A stretch of 64,000 nucleotides of DNA. Source: Blastobasis lacticolella. Lineage: Eukaryota; Arthropoda; Insecta; Lepidoptera; Blastobasidae. The notes below the pieces were generated by a model, which was given only the letters and a program-made list of their open reading frames with translations, was not told the DNA's origin and ran no database searches. The stretch lies in NCBI GenBank assembly GCA_905147135.1, contig LR990064.1, forward strand, positions 10,868,001 to 10,932,000. The letters are read 5' to 3'. Every line of letters begins with the position of its first letter. Positions within the stretch are counted from its first letter, which is position 1. Made by a program: the position numbers and the translations under genes. This document shows positions 12,501-24,500 of the stretch, one piece after another.

Positions 12501-15500
12501 TATATGGAATGTTAACATGTATTAAATACTCACTACAGAGATTTTTGTAGTGTAAGATCTGTTCCGGATTCCTAGAACCCCATATTACTTTGTTTACAGA
12601 TACATTTTTATACACATCACATGATTTTTTCTTAATTATATTTAAGTCACAGATAAAAGCGACCGGAAAATGGTCAGACCAATAGACGTCATCGACGACG
12701 TACACGTTACTAATAAGCTCCATCGCACTCGACGTAGCCACGCAGTGATCAAGCCAACTAGTAGACCCGCGCGCCTCACTTCGGAACGTGTACGTCTCCG
12801 ACGATTCCCCGAGTAAACAAATGTCAGCACATACCCAGTCCTGGTCCACATAGTATAACTTCAGTTCCTCACCGAAGCGGCTGTTTACGTCGGCGTTGTA
12901 ATCACCGAGCATAAAGATACTCTCGGTGTCGCTGTTTTGCACTATTGCACTTATTTTACCTAATGTCTCGGTAAACAATGGTAGATTTTCCGCACATTCC
13001 GTCGGCATGTAGACCGACATGACTATAAATTCACGATTTTCGACGCTAATACGCACTGCTGCGATCCGTTTACTGCAACTGTCGAGAGGCGCCACCTTTG
13101 GAAACATGGCCTTGCGCCACAGCACGGCGACTCCGCCGTACGGTCTGCCCCGCAGCGGCCCGCTTGTCGTATCCACCGCTGACACTCCGTAGTATGCGAA
13201 ATCGGGATGTATTTCTGATAAGAAGTCTATATCGTCCGGAATAAGCCACAGCTCCTGTAGTGCTATAATGTCGTACTCGTCACATAGCTCTCTCACGTGT
13301 ACGATACTTCGTTTAATAGACTTACAATTAAATGTTATCATTTTTATTCTATTAATTTCTTGATTTTCCATAATTAAATATATTAATAGAATAGCGAAAC
13401 GAGGTTGATCTTTCGCTGGAGACCGGATTATATACCGTTAGGTAGGTATTTAGGGTTAAACCTTTTTTGTCTAAATCCTCTGTATTCAATTCCGACGGGC
13501 CAGAAGTCGTCGTTTGCAAATACACTATATTTGTGTGATGGCACAGTTATCTTAAACGACGAATAAAGTGATGGTTTGAATGGAACAATTAATTCGACGT
13601 CAGTAGCTATTTCACACGATTCGGTGATAAATTCTTTTATATTTTCTGCAGTTGTGCACTTGTCAAATCGCGTCACAAAAAGATAAGATTGCTTGACCGC
13701 TATTTTAATTTTGTCCGATGTTTTGGTGGATTTTCCCAGGTTATTTTTGTTCGTCTTATTTCCTGTTTTCTTCTTTCGAGTACAACTTTCGGTTTTATTA
13801 CGTTGCGCTGGTACGGGAGGCGGGTGCGCGGCCGTTGGAGCGCGCGCGGCGGTCGGCGGCGGCCGCGGGCCGCCTGACGTCACTGCCTGCGCGAACGACT
13901 TGGGACTGGATGTACGCGCGGGCCGCGTCGCCGGCGCCGGTCGCGCTGACGGTCCGCGCTCCGTAACCGTTGAGTCTAGGGTCGATCTACCTTCTTCTTT
14001 TTCGATAATAGTGATATTATGCGGGTCGGATTTTTCTTCCAAGTCCTTACGAATCCCAATGATTTCTCGTTGTAATTCTTCGGTTACCTGTATTTTGGAG
14101 TAGTTTCATCATCACAGCCCGGTACAGTCCACTGCAGGACTTAGGACCTCTCCCACGAAAGGGAAGGTTATTGCCATAATCTCCACGTTTGGCAGGCGGG
14201 TTGGAGATCGCAGTATTTAAATAATACAATGGAAAATGCTGCTGCCCATTTTCCAGACTACGGAGACTCTTGATCTTATGCCTCGAAAACATTAGTCGCC
14301 TTGTACGACACCCATAAGTGTAAGGGGTTGGTGCTATTCTACTCTGCCGGACACCACACGGCCAAGTAGTTTAATTTGATGTTATTAATGTCTTGTTTTA
14401 TGGTTACTAGGTCCTTTAAAAGGCTCGTCACGTCTATGTGGTTAAAAGTCACAGGAGGAAGCCTCCTCAAATCTTTTGCAACGAACGTAGGCAGTAGATC
14501 TGGCTCTGTCTCCTTCAAAGTCGAGATAATATCTTGAATAGCGCGTTTCACACGACCTTCCCCCTTACGAAGAGTACGCTTGTTTTTCAGATATTTATTT
14601 GAAACCACTTTCGCACTGTCCACTTCACTTTCTGAGAAATTTGACTCGTAAATTAAGTTTAACGAAGTTTCGTACATTACGTCCAACTTGCAACTAATGA
14701 AACACAGCAACTCGTTTATTACTATATTACACTTATCACAAGGTTGAGACATTTTAATTCGGTTTTAGGTACGTTGGAGGCGCAATATCACTCTGTTGAC
14801 ATGACCGATCGTTCGGCTAGGTTTTACGTTTTTAGTTTTTTTTGTTCTATTTCCCACACTATTCCACAGATTTTATGGGGATTTCACTCATGGCTCCAGG
14901 ACACTTTCCTCGACAAGTAGATCACAATACTTTTGCACTCGGACACAAAAATCCCATCACTTGGATTTTTTAAATGCGGAGTAGCTTTGATTTGCTGTGT
15001 ACGCGTTAAACTACCCGCGTCTTATAATACTTAACTGTGTATTCAATACGTATACACAGTTAAGTATAAAAAAGTAACGATAAAAAGCGATACAAACGCA
15101 ACTTTGTAGAAAGGAGTCGGAACGCATTATCTGGGGCAGGCTTTAAGTGTGCGATTCAATAATAAAAGGCAAAAAACTTTTGAATACAAAATAATAAATA
15201 TTGAACTTTTCATGAAACCTTTAAAAAAGTTTTATCTGCCTTCTGCATGTTATCCAGCATGAAGACTGAAACAAAAAACATTGATTGTATTCTAATACTA
15301 GATGTATATAATTAACTGATTATATTATAATATTTTTACAGGACCTACCAGACCTGGCTAATAATGAAGAAGAACTAGGCGAACGTGTAAGCAATTTTAT
15401 TATAGACATAGACGTATCTTCATTTGGTCCAATAACTATACTTGTACTTATAACAATCATCATCATCATCATCACAGTCTATAACAGTCCACTGCAGCAC

Positions 15501-18500
15501 TTAGGGCCTCTCTCACGAAAGGGGAGGTTAATGCCATAATCTCCACACTTGGTGTGTTAGAAATCGCAGTGTTATAAATACAACAATGGAAAACACTGCT
15601 CGCCCACGTCCCAGTGCCCAGTCCACGGAGATCTTTTGCCTCGAAAACATTAGTCCATCAGTTAACCTTCTCGCCGATCACGAATTAATTATTTTGCACG
15701 TTTTTCCACCGAATCCTAATCAGCCAATTAGTATTTGACTGATCCGTCCCCGAGGTGCCAGCTGCACTCCATGCAAGATCGGAGTTGTGCTTGATACAAC
15801 TGAAGCAACTGCCTTGCAGTGAAGTACCGTTTGACCTTCGAGAGGATTTCAAGTCTGTTGGCTGCAGTCTTGGCTTTTGATTCGATGTACTGTTGAGATT
15901 GGTTGATAGCTCAACATCCAGGAGCTGTAGGTTGTCGGTAATTACTACAGATACATTTTGGAAAGTCAGAGCTAGATGGAATAGATTTGAAAACAAACAC
16001 GCCTGTGTTTTAGTGGCGTTGAACGATACTAGATTGGCTTCGCCCCAATCGGACACTGCCTTGAGAGCTTCGTTCAAGCGACCAACCATGGCCTCTCGAC
16101 AAGTCTGAATGCCCTGAAGCCCCTGTGGGCTTTTGCCTCTGACATATATCTATCAGTTACTGTGCTGTCGTCTGCGTACTCAAAGGTACAGGTCCAAGCA
16201 GATTGTTAATATGCAGCAGGAAAAGAGTCACGGACAGAACCGACTCGTGAGGGACTCTCGCGTCGATAGCCTTAAGATCAGAAGTGTAACCATCTACACT
16301 GATTGATTGTTCAATCAGAAAATCCGATATCCAGGGGGCTTACCATGAGCTCTTATAACATGACCTAATCAGAATTGCTTTCGCTTTGAACGAGATAAGC
16401 TTATGTGACACGTATAGCGCTGCCTCGTTCTAAGCAAAGCAGTTCTGTTTAGGTTCTGCTATAAGAGTTCATGGTAAGGCCCCAGGTGCAAAAGCCAGCA
16501 GGAATACCGTATGAGGGAAGCTTTCTTAAAATAGCTGCGTTAAAAACCCTGTAAAAGGCCTTGGCGATATCAAGAGACACAGCAAGGGCCTCGCAATGTT
16601 TCTTAACACACCAGAAAGTCAGTGCCGAAATAGAGCGGAAGATGCTTGTTATGAAAAATTGCTTTTCATTCGAGAACTTATATTTTACAGACCGGCATAA
16701 TAGTGAGTAGATACTATCAATACTATACATGTAAATATCTTTTTCTCCACTGGCCATCTCACCTGGTAGTAAGTAACGATGCCGCCAAAGGCAGAAATTG
16801 CCGATTCTCTGCAGCCTTGAAAGTGTCTTTCAATGAACCTAATATTATGTTTATTTAGATAATTAAGTTATCATATTTATTTAGTTTATTATTTTTTTAA
16901 TAAATAATAATTAATGTAACTAATACATACACTTAATTAAATACTACACTTTAATTTAATTTCAGGGAAACATAATTGACGGCTTAGTCGTAAGTTACTC
17001 GTAAATAACATTTTGAAATTTACGCGTGCGAAAAGTATGCAAACGCATATTTATCACTTACGCTCAAAACTTTTTTACACATTTTTTATTTTGCCTACAG
17101 CCACAATCGAGAGTGTTTTGCTCGTATACGGTTAAGATTTCGGAAAAGCTTACGAAGCAAGTAGAGAATTTTAAAGGCTGTAATTTAGTCATGAACCATA
17201 TTTCTTTAGGATCCAGTGTTTTCGATATTACAAACTTACAAAAACCAAAAAATGGTACCTTTCGGGCCCCCTCATACCAAAATCACCAAAAGAACAGGTG
17301 TATAATTTTAGTATGTATGTAGTGTGTTTAATTTTAGTGTGTTGATTAGAAGCGTATTACCAACCATTTGTGGCAATAATAACATCTGTTGCAATTAGTT
17401 CACCTCAAGTCCCACTTTCGGGTAATTCTACTCCACTATAAGAACAGATCTGAGATGGAAAAGTACTAGCCCATAAAAGACCACTGCAGAACTACTACTA
17501 GAGCTGGGAATAATTAATAGTGATTATAATTAAGTAATTTAAAATAAATTAAAATGCAGTTAGATCATTAACTTTCTTTTCATGGGGTAGGTACAATGTA
17601 AAGCCCTTTTTAAAAAGTGGCAAGCGTCCAGATCTCCTGAAGACCACGATGCGTACAGGGATACCAGACGACACCACTTACGTCCTTTGTACGATAAGTT
17701 GGAATCGTCTGAGAGACAAAAACTCATTTACAAGTTGACACGATCGAGGGTTAAAGCGGCACAGGACATTTCCACGTGCCGCTGTGTTAGTGACTCTAGC
17801 GGTAACCTGTTATGCGATGACCGCGCAGTGAAGAAGAGATGGCGCTCGTACTTCCAAGAGGTGCAGCCACTGAACCTCTCTCGGAAGCAAGGACTTGTGC
17901 CACCGCCTGATAACGCCTGAGGAAGTGGAGAAAGATCTTCGCCGCATGAAGAATCGGTAAGCGGACGGGCCCGATGGAGTCCCTATCGAGGCATGGAAAT
18001 CGATGGGCTCTCGTGATCCTTACCGACCTTAATAACCGCATTCTCCTCACCGGGAAGATACCCGACCAATGGAGGCTGAGTAATATTACTCCAGTCTATA
18101 AGGGCAAGGGCTCGGTGCAGGAGTGCACCAACTTCCGCGGTATGAAGGTGATGTCTCACACTATGAAGCTCTTTGAACGCATTGTGGACTCTCGGATCCG
18201 ACGGGAGTGTACAATCTCGGAGTGTCAGTATGGGTTTCCGGCCGGTTGTGGGACCATACACCCCGTATTAGCCCTGTGAACTCTCATGGATAGATACAGA
18301 TCAAAGAACAGCTTTTGCAGAAGGCTTTTGAAGATGATATGATGGGCTTTGCGGTCCAAGTCGATACCTGAGGCCTATATTGACATTTTCCGAGACATGT
18401 ACCATTCCGATTCCATAGCAAGGACTGCCGTTGGTGACACCATACTGTTCCCGATTCCCGTTGGGGTACACCAGGGCTCTGTGCTCAGCCCATTTCTGTT

Positions 18501-21500
18501 CAACGTAATATTAGACGTATTGTCAGACAGCATCCGAGATTATCACGAGGTACGTCTATGGCTGAGCATGTATGCTGACGATATCACGCTGACACACTCT
18601 GACAAGGGGATCTGTACTTAGATCAACCGGGGACATCGATGGCGACGTCAAGGACCGAATATCCGCTGCTTTGGCCAAATAGCGGGAGGTAACAGGTGTC
18701 ATTTGTGACCCCAAAATGCCGATAAAGCTAAAGGGACAGGTCTATAAGACCATCATTATACCTGCTCTCCTTTACGGTAGCAAAACTTGACCCCTATTAG
18801 AGCGACACAAGCAGAAACGTCATGGAAATGTAGGTTTGCCTGTTTGCCTACCGTATGACATAAAAAAAAAAAAAAAAAAAAAAGGTGCTGCCTTGGCGTC
18901 CGTGACATCGCAGATAAGCTGCAAGAATTCCGCATGCGATGGTATGGTCGTGTCTTGCACAGACCGGCCAGTTATGTGGGGAACAAGTGTCTGGCAATGC
19001 CATGACCCCGTCGGGCACGGGAAGGAGAGGCCGGCCCAAGAAGCGATGGCTTGACGTAGTCAAGAATGATATGCGTGCCAATAAACTCGCCACTAAGGAC
19101 GCCGAAGACCAAGCGAGGTGGGCCAAGAATAGCAGGAAAGCGGACCCTGGGCCCTCGCGTGCTGCGCGGGGGCGCAACCGGGACATAAAGCCAAGATGAC
19201 GAAGTACAATGGAAATAAATACTGGGTTGACCTCGAAATGTTTTTAGATCATATATGTATATAAGCGTTTGTTTTTCAGAGTGTACTGACGACGCCCTTC
19301 CCAGAACAGTATCCCCACCACTCTAAATTACCAGAGGAGAATAGACGAGCAAATTCTGTAAGTTTGATTATAAAATTATTTTGTAAAGCTCTGTCAAGCC
19401 TGGGGTTTTTGCCTGGGAGGCCCCGCCACATCTTTTCCTGTACTATGTCACTGGTCGAGTGGCAGGATGCTTGCAAGACCGATAATCAAGATTAAACAAC
19501 GTTCGTAGAGTTAGGGACCTGTATCGTACTTGATTTATGTTGCTTTATTGTGATCCGAGTGGAAAGGTAAGGAAGCCAGTGTAATAACAGGCATAAGGTA
19601 TTCAAGATTATAATATGATAGTTTTTAAGTATAATTGCGGGTAGATGAACGAGTAAACATCAGTTTGACTAGCTCTCCTATTTATTAAATCATTTATAGA
19701 GTTTTTTAAAGTACTTTACCACTATTTATACTAAAACCAGTAATTTAATATCTAAGTGTGGTGCGTGGTTGAAAGAAGTGTCTTTCTCCGACGTGGTTCA
19801 GTTTAAAAAGGCTGGATGTGATCAGCAATACCACCCTCTTTGTGCTGGAGGTGGCACGCCGTCGGATATGTCGCTCTGGTTGTGTCCTCTCTGTCGTGCT
19901 AAGGATAGAAAGAGGAAGAATAGCAATGAAACACATGTGAAATCTTTTTATTGGTCGAGATGAAGAGCCTACGACAACTGTTGGTGTGAAAAAGTCAACA
20001 ACAACTGCAACATTGTTGCCGGCAAATACTGAAACTAACTTTGTCAACCAGAAAACGTAAGGGATCGCCTTTTATTCTTGTGTCAAATACATAAATCTTA
20101 TGAGAGTGGATATTCCACTTGCAGTTACTTTCCTCCTTTCATTTCACCACCATACATGCACTATATTCCTCACACGTTTACATAAGCTTCTGTGCCCAAT
20201 ATAATGCCTATTACAGTCATAGGCGTCGCGAAGGGGGGTTCAGGGGGTTCAAATCATTTCACACCGCCTGCGCCGTGTGATCAATCAGGATTTTTACAGC
20301 CAAAATACAAAAAATTCCGAGCTCGCTGCGCCCGCTTATTCATTAGTTTTTTTTAATACATCTCTAGAACGATCCCATGTCATAGTTCAAAGGAAACACT
20401 ATCCTACCCGTCATTTGCCTAAAGTCAAAAGGACTTATCAACTTATCTTTTTCGCTGGCACGTTCCGACATCATCATCCGAGTCCTACTTGATCATGAAT
20501 ACCAGTTTCTACTGGTACGACATGTACCTTCATAATGCATTATTGTAATAAGTTTACGATGAAAATATTTGCCTATTTTGCTTAACATATTGTTTTAGAT
20601 TTATTCGTTCATTCGGAATTAGTTATTACTTTACGTTCTCGGTGGCATTCACCGGTGTGCAGTTCGTTTCTCTATAAATAATCAACTTTTCCTCGTCAAC
20701 CTATTATTTTCCCAGGATATTAAGCCTATGACTCTTGGACTACGAGTATCCTCTAGGAGAATACCGATTCACAACTTGACAAAACTACCCGTTCAGTATA
20801 TATCATGGGCCCGCGGATCTATAATATTGAATTTAAAAAAATTTTTTCTTTCTGTGACACTCAATATTGTATGCGACTATTTATTTCATTGTACATTATA
20901 TTTAACATTACGATTAATTAATACTTGACATATAGTTTCCGAATATTGTATTTGACATTTCATATTATGATTTAATTTTATAGTTGACATTTTTGAAGCA
21001 TTTGTAATTTTCTTATAATTATTTAATTTAACATTTGACATAATTATTATTTAATATTATAATACTAATTTAATTCATGAGGATTTCGAATCATGATAAT
21101 TTAATACTATTGAATAAATTGTATTTTAACATTGACATTAGCTATTAGTAATTCTATTCATGAAACAATTTTAAATGACGATGTATGATTATTACTACGA
21201 ATAAATGAATATGCTACTTAGTGATAATGTAGAATTCTATTAGTTAAAGAATTTTTAAATCGGTCCAGTAGTTTTTGAGTTTAATTTCAATTTATTGATT
21301 GAGTAGGTAGAATAAAATTATAGGTTCGCATCTGTAATATCGCATTCGATGACTTAGCAGCCTTCCCCCGCACCTCCCGCACGTAACAGGTTGGTACAAT
21401 CTGTTTGTTTGTGATGGCTGCTCTATTACGTTAGTAAATATTTCCTCTATGCCCAATATTGCATAGCTGGTACTTTGAGAACGCATAGTAAAGCTACTTT

Positions 21501-24500
21501 ACTCAGACAAGTAAAGAAGCTTTCGACACATTCGCAAGCTTAGTATCTCAATGTTTTCGGGCATCAGAATTCGGGAAAACGACGTCATATAATTACTGCA
21601 TAATTTATAAATATATAAATGTATAATAACTTATATTACTCTATTACAGAAAGCAAAACAGCAGAAAAGTAATCACACTGTAAGTTGGTACTAAAAGCTT
21701 GTAAAATTTAGTAAAAACACAGTAAGTAGGTATTAGAAAAAAAAAACCATTGGTACCGGGCCCCGCTCAAATGGGATTTGAACCCGGATCCCTCGCTTGC
21801 AATGCGTGCTCTCGATACTTGGCCAATATAGCTACAAAACACATCGGCTTTTGAGATTAAACACTGTAAGTCGACAAGCCTAGAAAAAGAAGACAGTTGA
21901 GACTTAGCTTGGTACCACAACTAGTGTATGTATGTATGTAAACTCTATATTGCAACAGCATAGTAGATTACAAAAGAAAACACATACAAAGCAAAGGCGA
22001 GGTTATTCCAGAACGAGATCTCTTCCAGCTAACCTAAGACAAGCCAAAAGGAGCTTTAGCGAGCGGAGTAGGCAATATCGAGCAGTTACCTTACTTTAAA
22101 AATAACTAAAGACTTAATTTAAATATAGTAAATAGACAGTAAAACTAATATCAGTACGTAAATACATAAATATGTCTTTAAATATATATTACATATTCAT
22201 GTATTTAAAAAAAATCCTCTGGCGTTAATGTCACGAGAGCCCGGGGTCCGTCTTGACCATGATCCAGGATTTGGCAGATCAGGTAATTACAGTGGAGCGA
22301 CTGTCATCTGACCTCCGGAGCCTGACCAGATTGGATCATGGTTACACACTCAGTCGCCTGAATGTGCAGGTTTAATTACGATGTTTTCCCTTACCGTAAG
22401 AGCATCGGTTAGTGTTTAACTAATGTACATAACTCAGAACACTTCAGTCTGGCAATCGATCGCGCAAAGGGACTCCGAGCAATATATGTCTATATCATAA
22501 ATATATAGAGATATATATAATAATCATATAATCCAAAAACCTTATTTGACGTTTATTAAAAATATTTAATTTAAGGACAAAATATGGCTTTAACTGGCAC
22601 TTAAATGATGAAATTTGATAGAAAGTAACAAGCAATTTTAGCTAAAATAGGTTTAATAAACGTCAAATAACTTTTATGAATAAGACCCATAGAGCATATA
22701 AAAATTATAAACGCTACATTATTTTGTTGTTGCAGACCCCAAAGCCACCATTAAGGTCTCGTGCCACAGCCAAGTCTCCTGCCGCGGCCAGGTCTCGTGC
22801 CCCGGCCAGGTCTCGTGCCCCGGCCAGGTCTCGTGCCCCGGCCAGGTCTCGTGCCCCGGCCAGGTCTCGTTCTCCAGCCAAGTCTCATGGAAAAGCGTTG
22901 GCCCGTGTACCAGCAAAGCGCCATGCACCAACAACGCCGCCCAAGACACAACCAACACCACGTTCACCAGTGAGATCACGAAGACCAAATCAATCATATC
23001 GTAATCAATTGCCAAAAGGCCCTGTATATTACAAGAACGAGGTGAAAACTGCTGTAAGCAACTTTGTCATACATACTTCTATACAAACACACTCTCGCCC
23101 ATATCCCATGGGTATAGGCCTTAGATCAAATAAGAAATAAATATGGCGCGCTGTCACATTGACATGAGACCGATTTTGTAAACATGTGTGCAATGGCGTA
23201 GTTTGGTTGTCAATGTGTGCGTGTGTGACCGTTTACGTACGCACAGCGCGGCGTAGTTTGTTGTTCGCAGGATTCTGTCTTTCTTTCTTATTTGGTCTAA
23301 GGGGTAGGCAGACATAGGTTGCCACAAGTTCCGTGGCTTGACATGTCTCTTTTGCCTGTCCAGTCTTGTGTTACATTCTTCGGAAATCTACTTATATATT
23401 GCAACGGCTAAAGGTGCTCCTGATCTATCCTTTTTGATGGTACTTTTTATCAGTATGATCAGTGTTCTCCTGCCATTGATCATTTAAGCATCAACGTAAA
23501 CATCAAACAATCCACTGATGAGCTAGAGATTCCTCAACATTATTGGATTTCTTTTCTCTTTGGCAGACGTTTGGAAGTTTTGAAAACGCTGATATGCCCA
23601 TCTGATCTTTTTTATAACAGGTCCCCACTCTTAATGTCATCAGCGGAAGATCTTAGTCAATGTCTGGGTGGACCGACCTAACGTAACATGAATAAATGAA
23701 TGGGGAAATCATTCATTTGTTATTTGATCATTATACATAATATATTTATTTGATATATCAAATAACATAAACATGGCCTTATCGCTAAAAACAATTTCTA
23801 AATATAGCCATAAAATAAGTCTCACATTTTACGTATTTATTTCAGTACCCAGTGAAAATCAGGAATAGACTCCAGAAACGGAATTACTATAATAGTCTGT
23901 ACCGTGGTCATAATGACTACCAACAGTACGAGTATGTACCGCAGTATTCCTGGTACGACAAGCCGAATCGCTTTCGGCAAAAGAAAAGAGACTACCAGAG
24001 ACCAGTCCAGACCAGATATCCAGATGAGAATGGTTACCTTTTGGTGGGTGGTCTGGGCCCACTTCCTTAGGTTGGTATTCCTATTAATTTTCCTTTGATC
24101 CCAGCAGTTCCATTTTGGTACTAAACGCGCGCTCCAATGCATTTCTATTTAACGTAACTCACGACTCAGACGTGGTAGGGCGGTAACTCTTACGTATATT
24201 TTTTGAGGTTATCTACGACAATCGATCCACATAAAGATAGAGGTATTTTAGACAAAATGTATAGTAAAAATTAGCAAAAAGTGTAACAAAATATACGAAA
24301 ATTATATACATCGGCCTCAGCCCTTGCAAGAGCTACTGAGAAATACAAATTACGGTTGAAAAGAGGGGGCCATGGGCCACACGTGGGTACCCCATTCTCA
24401 GGGGCTAAGCGGCGAGGCGGTTTCGAGCGTCTCAAAGCTGTATAGGTAGACGTTTCACGTTAAAACCAACGGTCTGGTGTTCCGTAACAGCCCTGCCCGA

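Noticed and set aside
21855..21870. ATTAAACACT before GTAAGT as a gene A exon
   Set aside because: 10 nt, out of phase, weak acceptor, and beside a B-box-like repeat.
22719..23015. Minus-strand frames opposite the SRAPAR exon ([12 protein letters not shown] repeat)
   Set aside because: They mirror the 18-bp coding repeat; the plus strand has the splice sites and continues into further exons.
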